A stretch of DNA of 64,000 nucleotides from Gammaproteobacteria bacterium (GTDB taxonomy: Bacteria > Pseudomonadota > Gammaproteobacteria > Steroidobacterales > Foliamicaceae). How positions within the stretch are numbered: the stretch's first letter is position 1; the number at the start of each line of letters is the position of its first letter. The position numbers and the translations under genes were made by a program. The stretch lies in assembly GCA_009844425.1 (NCBI GenBank), contig VYBN01000013.1, positions 62,001-126,000 on the forward strand, written 5' to 3'. Positions 51,369 through 60,553 of this stretch are shown here, piece after piece. Under the pieces are notes generated by a model that had not been told where the DNA came from, made no database searches, and was given only the letters and a program-made list of their open reading frames with translations.

Positions 51369-52688
51369 TTACGTCGAGGCGCGGACTTCCTTCGCGGACA
51401 TGCCGGGGGCCCGCGCCAGCACGGCCAGCGCAGCGATGACCACGAGGAAGTTGACGACCCCCATCATCGCAAACGGCGCGCCCCTGCCGATCTTGTCGAA
51501 CACGATTCCGCCCACGAAGCTCGTGCACAGGATCGAGAACGCGCCCACCAGCCCGAAAACGCCCACCACTGCGCCCCGCCGCTCCTTGGGCGCCTCCTGG
51601 CCGAGCAGGGCCCCGCCCGACACCAGCGCGGCGATCTCGCCGATTCCCACGGCAACGCTGGCCAGCAGGGCGGCCGTAACGAACGGGTCCTTGGCCAGGT
51701 ACATGGCGAAATAGGCCACTCCGGCCACGCTGAAACCGAAGACCACGGTAACCACCCGATTCAGGCGGTCGGCAATGAACCCCATGATGGGCGACCAGAG
51801 CACGCTGGTCCCGAATACCAGTGCGAACATGATGCCCGCCCTCTGCATGCCCTCGGCGCTGGTCAATCCCACGTCATTGCTGTGCTGGACGACCCAAAGC
51901 GGAAGGAATATGCCGACTGCAACGAGATCGCCCCGCGAAGCGAAGGACGTCATGAAAGCGAGCGCGATTCGGGGGTTCTTCGCGGCCTCGGAAAAGCCCT
52001 TGCCGGCCTTGGCCCAGAGGGGCTCCTTCGGCTGATTCTGCGCAACCCGTCCCGAACGCCACGACAGTCGGATCATCAGCGCGACGAACAGCGCGAATCC
52101 GACCATCAGCCAGCATGTGTAGATGCCCGCGTCGGCCGGACTGATGCCCAACTCCTGAAGGTAGGAGGGCAGATTGCCGATGTTGCGGGACATCACCGCC
52201 ATGCCCACGGCCGTCATGATGCTGCCGAGGCCCAGAAGTAATCCCCGTGAACGGTTGGCCGGAAGGTCCTGCAGCGATGTACCGTACATCACCGGGGCGA
52301 TCGCGGCGCCCACGGCGAATACGGCGCGGTAGGCGAATATCTGGAACTCGTTCTGCGCCAGCGGGTAGATCAGAAGCCCCAGGGCCACAAAGCCCAATCC
52401 GATGACCATGATCACGCGTCGCCCGAAGTTGTCCGAGGCCGCGCCCACGATGCCCATCAGCAGCAGGACCACGATCTCCTGCATGGACGCCAGTTGGCCG
52501 GTCAGTTGTCCCTGGTTCTCGGTGATGCCGAAGACTTCCGTCAACAGGTACGGCTGAATGAAGCCGATGAAGCCCAATAGCGGTATGACGGTGAGCCCGG
52601 CAAACATCACGCCGCCAGCGTTCAGCCAGGTATAACCGAGCGTCAGTGTCAGCGGACCGATTCGGCGGGGTTCGCTCCTCTCGTTCAT
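51369..52688 (-). CDS. MFS transporter (paralogue 1)
   Basis: A 439-residue, 12-helix major facilitator. N-terminal TLTLGYTWLNAGGVMFAGLT, then the loop motif GIVGAASDNFGRRVIMVIG (MFS motif A) and a second half with FIADRLNRVVTVVFGFS. It is a tandem paralogue of the next gene and shares the C-terminal region ARAPGMSAKEVRAST. ATG 52688 is nine bases after the paralogue's stop. Substrate unknown; located beside a TauD-type oxygenase. Confidence 0.88.
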   Translation of the reverse strand: MNERSEPRRIGPLTLTLGYTWLNAGGVMFAGLTVIPLLGFIGFIQPYLLTEVFGITENQGQLTGQLASMQEIVVLLLMGIVGAASDNFGRRVIMVIGLGFVALGLLIYPLAQNEFQIFAYRAVFAVGAAIAPVMYGTSLQDLPANRSRGLLLGLGSIMTAVGMAVMSRNIGNLPSYLQELGISPADAGIYTCWLMVGFALFVALMIRLSWRSGRVAQNQPKEPLWAKAGKGFSEAAKNPRIALAFMTSFASRGDLVAVGIFLPLWVVQHSNDVGLTSAEGMQRAGIMFALVFGTSVLWSPIMGFIADRLNRVVTVVFGFSVAGVAYFAMYLAKDPFVTAALLASVAVGIGEIAALVSGGALLGQEAPKERRGAVVGVFGLVGAFSILCTSFVGGIVFDKIGRGAPFAMMGVVNFLVVIAALAVLARAPGMSAKEVRAST

Positions 52689-52697
52689 TGCGCGCGA

Positions 52698-54011
52698 TCA
52701 GGTCGAGGTGCGGACATCCTTCGCCGACATTCCCGGGGCTCGGATCAGCACGTACAGGGCCACCAGCGCCACGATGAGGTTCACTATCCCCATCATGACG
52801 AACGGCGCCACGCGGCTGATCTTGTCGAAGACGATGCCTCCAAAGTAGTTCGTGCAAAGGATGGAAAAAGCCCCGATAAGACCGAACACGCCCACTACCG
52901 CGCCACGTCTCGCCTTCGGCGCCTCCTGCCCCAGCAGCGCGTTGCCGGTGATGATTACGGAAATCTCGCCTATGCCCACGAATACGCACGCGACCAGCGC
53001 GATGTTCAGGTACGGGTCCGCCACCAGCGCCATGCCGAGATACGCAACGCCGGCAACTGCAAACGCAATAAGTACCGCCAGCACGCGGTTCATGCGATCC
53101 ACGAACCGGCCGATAAAGACGGCGACAAGAAGCCCGATGCCGTTGATCGCCGCAATCATGATGCCGGCCCTTCTCGTGCCCTCGGCGGTGGTCAGGCCTG
53201 CGTCCCAGCCGTCCTGCACCACCCACAGCGACAGGAAGGTCAGGATCACGACCAGGTCGCCGCGGGAAGCGAACGAGGTCAGGTATGCGAGAGCGATGCG
53301 CGGATTCCGAACCGCGCCGGAGAACCCCTGCGCCAGGTTCCGACGGACAGGCTCGCGTGGTGCGCTCGCCGCCACGCGGCCGGCGCGCCAGGTCAGCCGC
53401 ACCATCGACGCGACGATGGCGGCGAAAGCGACCATGCACCAGCACGTGTAGATGCCGGCGTCCTCGGGCGTGACGCCGCGCGCGACCAGGTATTCGGGCA
53501 GTCTGGCAATCGTAAGACCCATCACGATAACGCCGCCGCCCGTGGCGATGCTGCCGAACCCTATGAACTGGCCGCGCGAACGGTTCGCCGGCGTGTCCTG
53601 CATGGAAGTCCCGTACATCAGGGGAGCCGTCGCGGCTCCGAGCGCGAATACCGCCCGGTATCCGTAAATCTGCAGTTCGTTCTCGGCCAGCGGGTAAACA
53701 AACAGCCCCAGGCCCACCAGGCACAGCCCCACGACCATGAGCACGCGCCGCCCGAAATTGTCGGACGCCGCCCCGACGACCCCCATCAGCGCGATCACGA
53801 TGATTTCCTGCAGCACTCCCAGATTGCCCGTCATCCGCCCGTGAAAAGCGGGGTCAATCTCGAATACCTCCTTGAGAAGAGTCGGCATGATCAGGCCCAT
53901 GAAGGCCAGCAACGGGATGATCGAAAACCCGCCCAGGAGCACGCCGAACGCGTTCAGCCGGGTGTAGCCCTCCGCAAGGACGATCGGGCCGAATTTCCTC
54001 GGCTCGCTCAT
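52698..54011 (-). CDS. MFS transporter (paralogue 2)
   Basis: A 437-residue 12-helix major facilitator, about half identical to the downstream paralogue by eye (GVVGAASDNFGRRVLMVVG motif A, DRMNRVLAVLIAFAVAGVAY, C-terminal RAPGMSAKDVRTST). ATG 54011 follows AGGGAG, with a repeat element upstream. Upstream in its operon sense is the TauD gene, so both transporters may take up a substrate or export a product of that enzyme. Confidence 0.88.
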   Translation of the reverse strand: MSEPRKFGPIVLAEGYTRLNAFGVLLGGFSIIPLLAFMGLIMPTLLKEVFEIDPAFHGRMTGNLGVLQEIIVIALMGVVGAASDNFGRRVLMVVGLCLVGLGLFVYPLAENELQIYGYRAVFALGAATAPLMYGTSMQDTPANRSRGQFIGFGSIATGGGVIVMGLTIARLPEYLVARGVTPEDAGIYTCWCMVAFAAIVASMVRLTWRAGRVAASAPREPVRRNLAQGFSGAVRNPRIALAYLTSFASRGDLVVILTFLSLWVVQDGWDAGLTTAEGTRRAGIMIAAINGIGLLVAVFIGRFVDRMNRVLAVLIAFAVAGVAYLGMALVADPYLNIALVACVFVGIGEISVIITGNALLGQEAPKARRGAVVGVFGLIGAFSILCTNYFGGIVFDKISRVAPFVMMGIVNLIVALVALYVLIRAPGMSAKDVRTST

Positions 54012-54020
54012 GTCAGCTCC

Positions 54021-54090
54021 CTGGGAGCGAAGGCGTCCCGCCTTCGCGGAGGGCGGGACGGCCGTGGGGGCGATGCCCCCACTCCCCAGG
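54021..54090. repeat. Double-hairpin GC-rich repeat, copy e (with extra hairpin)
   Basis: GCGAAGGCGTCCCGCCTTCG, then GGAGGGCGGGACGG, then a third hairpin GTGGGGGCGATGCCCCCAC; the outer ends CTGGGAG and CTCCCCAGG pair. It fills most of the gap between MFS paralogue 2 and the TauD gene, with its CTGGGAG nine bases before the MFS start region. Second hairpin is disrupted relative to other copies. Confidence 0.8.
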
Positions 54091-54116
54091 TGTGCAAGTG
54101 CAGTATCTTGCGGAAT

Positions 54117-55385
54117 TCAACCGCCGCGCCGCTTCGCCTGAACGGCGTCAAGAATCGCGATGTTGGCCTCGCTGCTGCCCCGCTTCTGCGCCTCGGAGAT
54201 CACGGCGCTGATGGCCGCGCCGCGGAACATGCGCGGAATCTTCTTCAGCCGCGCGGCCGCGCCGGGCGTAAAGACCATGCCGTGCCTGTTTTCGTTCAGC
54301 TTGTTCAGGAATTTGGGGTCCACCTCCACGGCGTGTTCGTCTTCCGGCTGCGCCGCCCCATTGCCCGATTCGGCAGCCGCGCCATTCCCTTGCGCCGGCT
54401 CCTCGCCGTCCACGTGGTAGGTCAGTTCGGGCTTGTTGACGAACAGGTCCTCTACGCGGATGAAATCGGCGTTCCGGTCGTACTCCAGGCGCGGCTCCTT
54501 GTCGGGGTTCAGCGACGGGCGGCGGTCGTCGATGATCGGGATCCGGTGCATCAGCCGGAACGCGGGCGAGAAGTCGTTGATCCCGCGGTGCTGCGTGCAT
54601 CGGTTGTCCCAGATCGCCACCGAGTTGTCGCGCCAGAAGAACCGGCACTCGTGCTCCGGCTGGTAGCTGTGCTCGAGCAACATTGCAATCAGCGCAGCGC
54701 TTTCGTCCTGGTTCAGCTCCATGATGCGCGAAGTGGTCATCTGGCATACGTAGAGGCATTTGCGGCCGGTTTCGGGGTGCCTGCGGACCACCGGGTGCAC
54801 GACCGGCGGGTTGCGCTTCATCATGTCTTCGTAGGCCCTGGCGCCCCCGCCCTCGAGAATGCCCGCGCCGAAGTTTTTCGACAGGGTCTGTTCCGCGGTC
54901 AGGCCCTCCAGGAACTTCTGCATGGGTGTGGACAGGCTCGCGTAGGCCTTCTCCATGTCGCACCAGATGGTGTTTCCGCCGCCGGCCGGCATGGTCAGAC
55001 CGCGGAGGATGGACATGCGCGACGGATAGTCGCGAAAGATATCGTCCGTGTGGTAATTCACGTCGCCGCCGATGGTCTGATACTCGTCCATGCGCTGCAG
55101 GCGGATCATCGGATAGCCCTCGACCTGCGGTATCGACCCCGGGCCCTGGGGCATCCCGAACTTGCGGGCCAGCCTCAGATGCTGCTCGTCCGTCATCTCC
55201 TGGTCGCGGAAGAAGATGACCTTGAATTCCAGCAGCGCCGCGTAGATTTCGTCGATGACGTCCTGGGCCAGGTCGCCGGCCAGGTTGGCGCCGCCTATCG
55301 TCGCGCCCAGCGCGCCCGACAGCGGCTCCGCTTCAATGTGCTGGAAACTGGGCAGTTCGCGCTGCGAAGTAAACAGGTATGACAC
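54117..55385 (-). CDS. TauD/TfdA-type Fe(II)/2-oxoglutarate dioxygenase with C-terminal PCP_red-like domain
   Basis: A 422-residue enzyme. GTG 55385 follows GGGGGA. The dioxygenase core (about 15-290) has iron ligands H112 and D114 in YHTDD, distal H266 in TQHRGIN and a 2-oxoglutarate Arg in FRLMHR (R277/R281). The extension after a Gly/Ala/Glu linker (about 325-365) contains residues 371-419 (FTPGAAARLKKIPRMFRGAA and following helix), resembling the PCP_red helical domain found at the C-terminus of protochlorophyllide-reductase subunit B. That fusion is not usual for TauD enzymes. Substrate unknown. Confidence 0.8.
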   Translation of the reverse strand: MSYLFTSQRELPSFQHIEAEPLSGALGATIGGANLAGDLAQDVIDEIYAALLEFKVIFFRDQEMTDEQHLRLARKFGMPQGPGSIPQVEGYPMIRLQRMDEYQTIGGDVNYHTDDIFRDYPSRMSILRGLTMPAGGGNTIWCDMEKAYASLSTPMQKFLEGLTAEQTLSKNFGAGILEGGGARAYEDMMKRNPPVVHPVVRRHPETGRKCLYVCQMTTSRIMELNQDESAALIAMLLEHSYQPEHECRFFWRDNSVAIWDNRCTQHRGINDFSPAFRLMHRIPIIDDRRPSLNPDKEPRLEYDRNADFIRVEDLFVNKPELTYHVDGEEPAQGNGAAAESGNGAAQPEDEHAVEVDPKFLNKLNENRHGMVFTPGAAARLKKIPRMFRGAAISAVISEAQKRGSSEANIAILDAVQAKRRGG

Positions 55386-55460
55386 AGGAAATCCCCCAAT
55401 GCCCGCGCTGCCAGCATACCCTAACCCGGGAAGGAAACGTGAGCGTGATATGGTCGCGCA

Positions 55461-55985
55461 ATGCCTCGGCCCGGCAACAGGCGCCTGTTCTTCGGGCTAT
55501 GGCCCGACGACGATCTTCGCACCCGCGTCGTCCGCGCCACCCGCGCCGAAGTGAGGGGCACGGGCGGCAAGCCAACGCCGCCCGAAAATCTGCACATGAC
55601 GCTGCATTTCCTCGGACCGACTCCACAGGAACTCATTCATCCCCTGATCGAGCGGGTATCGGCATTGCCGCTGGACCCGTTCGAGTTGACGCTGGAGCAA
55701 TACGGCTACTGGCAGCGCGCAAGAACCCTGTGGCTGGGCCCGAATGAAACCCCTCTCCCGCTGGCGGAACTGGTCCGCGACATCGGCCGGATCTCGCACG
55801 AACTGGGGCTGCCCCGCAACCGGCGCGCGTTCATCCCGCACATGACCCTGGCGCGCAAGGTCAACCGCCTAACCCCGAGGGAACCGCCTCGTCCGATGCA
55901 CTGGACGGTAAAAGAATTCGTGCTGGTGGAGTCGGTGCTCGGCGGACGCCACTCCCGCTACACCATCCTCGAACACTTCGACTGA
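55461..55985 (+). CDS. thpR: RNA 2',3'-cyclic phosphodiesterase (2'-5' RNA ligase family)
   Basis: A 174-residue 2H phosphoesterase. The two H-x-T-x motifs are HMTLHF (about 45) and HMTLAR (about 129), preceded by RRLFFGLWPDDDLR. It opens 2',3'-cyclic RNA termini or ligates tRNA halves. No strong SD is visible. Divergent from the TauD gene and convergent with DUF1838 copy 2. Confidence 0.93.
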   Translation: MPRPGNRRLFFGLWPDDDLRTRVVRATRAEVRGTGGKPTPPENLHMTLHFLGPTPQELIHPLIERVSALPLDPFELTLEQYGYWQRARTLWLGPNETPLPLAELVRDIGRISHELGLPRNRRAFIPHMTLARKVNRLTPREPPRPMHWTVKEFVLVESVLGGRHSRYTILEHFD

Positions 55986-55991
55986 CCCGCG

Positions 55992-56909
55992 CTAGTCGTC
56001 GAACGGGCTCAGGTCGACGGCGAGCAGTTCCGGATTGTCGCGCTCGATCCGGGCGAAATACTCGGCCGGCAACTGGTGCACGCCATCCAGTTTCTTGCCG
56101 CTCCAGATCGCGAACATGTGGCCGGGGATGTCCCCCATCTCCAGCCAGCGAGGATAGGGAAAGACATAGCCGCCGGCCGTGCCCATGGGCAGCCTCGTGA
56201 TGGAAGGGTCCTCGAACAGGGACCTGGCCGTCCAGTTGTGCGACGTTTCGATGAACGGCGTCACCCAGTTGTCCGGCGGCACGCGAATCTGCTCCGCCTT
56301 CACGATGTCGTCCTCGATTCGGAAGACCGTGCTGGTGGGCGTGTAGTCCTCGCCTTCCCGGTCCAGCGGATGCTTGCCTTCCGGCGAGTACAGCATTCCC
56401 GGATCTTCCGTGAGAATGGTCGGCTCCACCCTGACCGTCTCGCCCGTCACGGGGTTGTGAACACGGTCGATGAACTCGCCCGTCACGGGATGGCGCGGAT
56501 ACGAGGTGTTGTGCCCGTGCACGCGATATACGTGCGTGTCGATCCGCTTGTGATGAGAGAACTCGATTCCCTCATACCGCGCCACGGGATCCACGCGCCG
56601 GCCCTCGGCGACGATGAACATCGTGAAGTGATACCAGAGCAGCACGTCCGCTTCGTCCGCCAGGTCGCGGTAGATGCGAAATTCCGCGGTCATCTTGTCG
56701 AGCGGGTCGTCAAAGGCGAAGAATTCCGAGCGCACCCGCCCTTCCGATGGAGGCATGTATGTGGCTTCCGGGTGCGCGGCAGCCTGCGCCGGGCGAAACG
56801 GCGCGAGCGCGAGGGCGGCCGCCCCGGCCGCCGGCAGAACAAGCACGTCGCGGCGGGACATGGACAACGCTTCGCCGCCGCCAAAGGCCCGCTTCATGAT
56901 GTCGAGCAT
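55992..56909 (-). CDS. DUF1838 family protein with Tat signal (copy 2)
   Basis: A 305-residue exported protein; ATG 56909 has SD GGAGGAGG. The leader MLDIMKRAFGGGEALSMSRR followed by a hydrophobic DVLVLPAAGAAALALA is Tat-type with an extended n-region. Body features: WYHFTMFIV, HKRIDTHVYRVHGHNTSYPR, TSTVFRIEDDIVKAEQIRVP, AGGYVFPYPRWLEMG. Only distantly similar to copy 1 at 24131. Reaction unknown. Confidence 0.8.
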   Translation of the reverse strand: MLDIMKRAFGGGEALSMSRRDVLVLPAAGAAALALAPFRPAQAAAHPEATYMPPSEGRVRSEFFAFDDPLDKMTAEFRIYRDLADEADVLLWYHFTMFIVAEGRRVDPVARYEGIEFSHHKRIDTHVYRVHGHNTSYPRHPVTGEFIDRVHNPVTGETVRVEPTILTEDPGMLYSPEGKHPLDREGEDYTPTSTVFRIEDDIVKAEQIRVPPDNWVTPFIETSHNWTARSLFEDPSITRLPMGTAGGYVFPYPRWLEMGDIPGHMFAIWSGKKLDGVHQLPAEYFARIERDNPELLAVDLSPFDD

Positions 56910-56960
56910 GTCCCCTCCTCCAGCTGCCCCCGAACCTCGAAATCCGTCTTCATGTGAAAC

Positions 56961-59900
56961 TCAAGATGCACCTCGTCGCTCCAACGTCAGCGCGAACACC
57001 GTGTCGGTCATCCAGCGCCGGAAGCCGTCGTTATCGATAAACTGTTTGAAGAGCTGCATATCGTCCTTCGTCATTGAAGTCATTACGCGCTCAAGAGCCT
57101 TGTCGTGTTCAATGCGCGTGTTCTGGCGATCCGAGTGCCGGAGTGCGTTTCGGAACGCCGTATCCCGGGCAACGCACGAGGGGATTTCCTCTGTGACGAG
57201 GCGCTGTATGCGGTCGGTGTCCTCCCACGCGATGTCGCCGAACAGGTCGTTGAACTGGCTGATGATGTTTGAGAGCCGGTCGAGCTCCGGATCCGGGCGG
57301 TGGCCGCCGCCGGTGGTGGGCACCGGATCGACTTCGGCATCCTCGTCGGGCAACAGGATTGCCTGCATCGCCTGTTTCTCGACGCGGTAGCTGTCCATGT
57401 CGATGGCGTCGAGAATACCCTTGGACATATCCTCCTCCTGGGGCGCGGGAAGCTTGGGAATCAGGAAGTTGAGAAAGATCGAGCGCTCCTCCCATGCCGC
57501 GTTGGTCCAGGGCAGCACACAGGACAGAAAGTTGCAGGTCCGCACGAAGCCTTTGGCTTTGCCCTTGAAATCGGCCTGTCCATCCTCGTCAAGTTCGTTC
57601 TTGTACACCGCCACGCAGGCATCGAGGATCGGATCGAGCCGGTCGCGCTCCGCGCCATTGATGTACAGCCGGACAAAGTCCTCGACTTGTGCGGGCGAAT
57701 ACACCTGGGCTCCATCAAGGTCCGCCTGCAAGTCGTGCAGCCTGTCGGGATCGGTCTCGTCGGCAAGGATCGTCGCGCGGTAGAAGTCCGAGAACGCGTC
57801 GCGGATGGTGTCCGCGTCATTGAGGAAATCCAGCACGAACACATCGTGCTTTTTCGGATGCGCACGGTTCAGGCGCGAGAGGGTCTGCACCGCCTTGACC
57901 CCCGAGAGCGTCTTATCGACGTACATGGTGTGCAGCAGCGGTTCGTCATAGCCCGTCTGGAACTTGTCGGCGCAGACCAGAAAGCGGTAGGGATCCCCCT
58001 GGAATTTCTCGGCGATCAAGCGGGACGGAAAACCGTTGAGCGCGGCCTCGCTCACCTTCGCGCCGCCAAACTCACGCTCTCCCGAGAATGCGACGATGGC
58101 CCGGTGGCGGCTCTTGCGCTCGTCCAGATAGTCGCGAATGGCCTGGAAGTACTGGATGGCGCGCTCGATCCCGTTGGTGACCACCATCGCCCGCGCCTCG
58201 CCGCCGATCTTGCGCTGCGCCAGGACCTGGTCGTGAAAGTGATCCACCATGATCTCGGCCTTCAGACGAATGGCGTGGTCGTGGCCCTCGACGAAGCGGC
58301 GCAGCTTCTTCCGGGCCTTTTTCGTGTCGAATTCGGGATCCTCCTCGACGGTTTTGGCGAGCTTGTAGTAGCTTTGCACCGGCGTGTAGTGCGCCAGCAC
58401 ATCGAGGATGAAACCCTCCTGGATGGCCTGCTTCATCGTGTATCTGTGGAAGGCCCGGTGCCGGACGGCGCCGTCGGGCTGCGGCTCGGGTTCTCCGAAG
58501 ATCTCAAGCGTCTTGTTTTTCGGCGTGGCAGTGAAGGCGAAATAGCTGGCATTCGGGAGAAGCTTGCGCGATTCCATCAGCCGGTTGATCCGGTCCTCAA
58601 AGGTATCGTCCTCGCCTTCCGCGCCCGACTCGGACAGCGCCTGCGCCATCGCGGCGCTCGTTTTGCCCCCCTGGCTGGAATGGGCCTCATCAATGATGAT
58701 GGCGAAGCTTCGGGAGCGTTGCTCGTTGCCGATCTCGTCGAGAATGAACGGGAACTTCTGCACCGTTGACACGATGATCTTCTTGCCGTCCTCGATGAAC
58801 TTGCGGAGGTCGCCCGAGCGGTCCGCATGGCCGACGGTCGCTCCGACCTGGGCGTATTGCCGGATGGTGTCGTTGATCTGCTTGTCGAGTATCCGGCGGT
58901 CGGTGACCACGATGATGGAATCGAATGCCGTGGCGCCGTCCTTCTTCAGCCCGATCAACTGGTGCGCCAGCCAGGCGATGGAATTGCTCTTGCCGCTGCC
59001 GGCGGAGTGCTGGATGAGGTAGCGCCGGCCTGCGCCATGCTCGGCGGCATCCGCGAGCAGGCGGCGCACGGCGTCGCGCTGATGGAAGCGCGGCCAGATC
59101 TGCTTGCGCGTCTTTCGGCCCGTCTTCTCGTTCTTGGTCTCGACGATCTGCGCGTAGTTTTCGAGAATGTCGGTCAGGTTCCGGCGCGCAAGGATGTCGC
59201 GCCACAGGTAGCCGGTCTTGATGCCGTTGGGGTTGGGCGGGTTGCCGGCGCCATCGTTGAAGCCCCGGTTGAACGGCAGAAACCACGACGCCTTGCCCTT
59301 CAGTTCGGTGCAGAAGCGCACCTCGCTCTCGTCCACCGCGAAGTGGGCGACACAGCGGCCGAACGCGAACAGCTTTTCGCGCGGACTGCGGTCTCTTCTG
59401 TACTGCTCGACCGCATCGCTCACGGTCTGCTTGGTGAGGTTGTTCTTCAGCTCGAAGGTGATCACCGGAAGGCCGTTGATGAACAGCGCGATGTCCAGCG
59501 CCCGCTGGGATTCGTCGCGGCTGTAGCGAAGTTGCCGGGTGACGGTGAACCGGTTCCGCTCAAATCGTTCGTGGGCTTGAGCGTTTCCCGGCGACGGTGT
59601 GCCGTAGAAGAGCGCAAGTTGGTGCTCGCCGTGGCGGATTCCATGCCGCAATACCTCGATCACGCCCCGCTTGGCGATCTCGCCCTGCAATCTGGCGAGA
59701 AACTTGCGCCGGGCCGGGCTGTCGCCGTCCAGCGCCAGGGCTTCGGCGGCCTCGGGCTGGGTCGCGCGAAAAAACACTGCGAGTTGAGCGAGATCGACGC
59801 AGTATTCGCGATCGTAGTCCCGGTAGCTGCCGCAACTCCAGCCGACGCCGCTGTAACCGGCCGCCGGTTCCCGAACTTCGCCTGCCTTAGGCGGGGCGCA

Positions 59901-59966
59901 GGCCTCGCCCGCCAGCACCGTGCAGATCAGGCTTTCGAGACCGTATTCGGAAGTGTCGGTTGGCAC
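56961..59966 (-). CDS. hsdR: Type I restriction enzyme, R subunit (HsdR)
   Basis: A 1001-residue ATP-dependent translocase/nuclease. GTG 59966 gives VPTDTSEYGLESLI, the expected N-terminus; it lies one base after the DUF5615 toxin stop. N-terminal PD-ExK nuclease: D158, E172, K174 in ALDIALFINGLPVITFELKN. SF2 helicase: Walker A SAGSGKSN (about 321-328), DEAH box IIIDEAHSSQ (426-429), motif III TATPKN and motif VI VQTLSRLNRAHP. C-terminal helical region binds the methylase core. With HsdS and HsdM it forms the restriction complex. Confidence 0.95.
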   Translation of the reverse strand: MPTDTSEYGLESLICTVLAGEACAPPKAGEVREPAAGYSGVGWSCGSYRDYDREYCVDLAQLAVFFRATQPEAAEALALDGDSPARRKFLARLQGEIAKRGVIEVLRHGIRHGEHQLALFYGTPSPGNAQAHERFERNRFTVTRQLRYSRDESQRALDIALFINGLPVITFELKNNLTKQTVSDAVEQYRRDRSPREKLFAFGRCVAHFAVDESEVRFCTELKGKASWFLPFNRGFNDGAGNPPNPNGIKTGYLWRDILARRNLTDILENYAQIVETKNEKTGRKTRKQIWPRFHQRDAVRRLLADAAEHGAGRRYLIQHSAGSGKSNSIAWLAHQLIGLKKDGATAFDSIIVVTDRRILDKQINDTIRQYAQVGATVGHADRSGDLRKFIEDGKKIIVSTVQKFPFILDEIGNEQRSRSFAIIIDEAHSSQGGKTSAAMAQALSESGAEGEDDTFEDRINRLMESRKLLPNASYFAFTATPKNKTLEIFGEPEPQPDGAVRHRAFHRYTMKQAIQEGFILDVLAHYTPVQSYYKLAKTVEEDPEFDTKKARKKLRRFVEGHDHAIRLKAEIMVDHFHDQVLAQRKIGGEARAMVVTNGIERAIQYFQAIRDYLDERKSRHRAIVAFSGEREFGGAKVSEAALNGFPSRLIAEKFQGDPYRFLVCADKFQTGYDEPLLHTMYVDKTLSGVKAVQTLSRLNRAHPKKHDVFVLDFLNDADTIRDAFSDFYRATILADETDPDRLHDLQADLDGAQVYSPAQVEDFVRLYINGAERDRLDPILDACVAVYKNELDEDGQADFKGKAKGFVRTCNFLSCVLPWTNAAWEERSIFLNFLIPKLPAPQEEDMSKGILDAIDMDSYRVEKQAMQAILLPDEDAEVDPVPTTGGGHRPDPELDRLSNIISQFNDLFGDIAWEDTDRIQRLVTEEIPSCVARDTAFRNALRHSDRQNTRIEHDKALERVMTSMTKDDMQLFKQFIDNDGFRRWMTDTVFALTLERRGAS

Positions 59967-59967
59967 T

Positions 59968-60294
59968 TCAGTGGGACCGAATCGGCACCTCAATGACTGT
60001 GCCTGGCAGGACGGCGGAAATCGCTTTATCAATCTCCTCTGCACGGCGCCGAACCTGTGCCCAGTTTGCTGATAGGAGAACTACGATTCCAATGCGCCTG
60101 CGTGCCAAGTTCTGCTGGTGCTGCAGACTTTGATCGGTGGTTACGAGAACATCGTAGCCTTCCCGCTCGGCGAGGTCGAGCAACTCGCCGTTGTCCTTTT
60201 CCGACCAACCCTTCTCCGCCAGCGTATCCACAGAGTGTGCTGAAAGACGGCTCCGCAGAGGAGCGGGTGTACCTTGGTCAAATAACAGCTTCAA
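59968..60294 (-). CDS. DUF5615 PIN-like toxin (VapC-related)
   Basis: A 108-residue protein starting MKLLFDQGTPAPLRSRLSAH and with LLVTTDQSLQ-type acidic elements (DVLVTTDQSLQHQQN), the DUF5615 PIN-like nuclease pattern. It overlaps the DUF433 gene by four bases and is followed one base later by hsdR. DUF433/DUF5615 pairs are a recognised type II toxin-antitoxin combination. Predicted to be an RNase toxin; activity not shown. Confidence 0.8.
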   Translation of the reverse strand: MKLLFDQGTPAPLRSRLSAHSVDTLAEKGWSEKDNGELLDLAEREGYDVLVTTDQSLQHQQNLARRRIGIVVLLSANWAQVRRRAEEIDKAISAVLPGTVIEVPIRSH

Positions 60295-60518
60295 CGCGCT
60301 AGCGCCATTCTCAAAGCCTGAGCTTCATGTTCAAGTACAGCGCGAACCTGCTTGTCATCAACTCCCGGAAACCATTCGACGAATTCATCCACCGTGGCCC
60401 CGCTGGCGAGGTTTTCGTAAAGAGCGTATAACGGAATCCGAGTGCCGCTGAAAACCCATGCGCCGCTAACTTTTCCGGGCTTCTGTTCCACCGCCGGACA
60501 TTTGTCCCAATCGATCAT
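60291..60518 (-). CDS. DUF433 antitoxin
   Basis: A 75-residue protein with SD AGGAGG before ATG 60518 (an in-frame start at 60554 lies in the hsdS end). DUF433 pattern: CPAVEQKPGKVSGAWVFSGT followed by RIPLYALYENLASGATVDEF, then QVRAVLEHEAQAL. It is the antitoxin partner of the overlapping DUF5615 gene and lies 35 bases after hsdS. Confidence 0.85.
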   Translation of the reverse strand: MIDWDKCPAVEQKPGKVSGAWVFSGTRIPLYALYENLASGATVDEFVEWFPGVDDKQVRAVLEHEAQALRMALAR

Positions 60519-60553
60519 CTCTGTTGCCTCCTGTCGTAAGTTGGCCTGGATCA

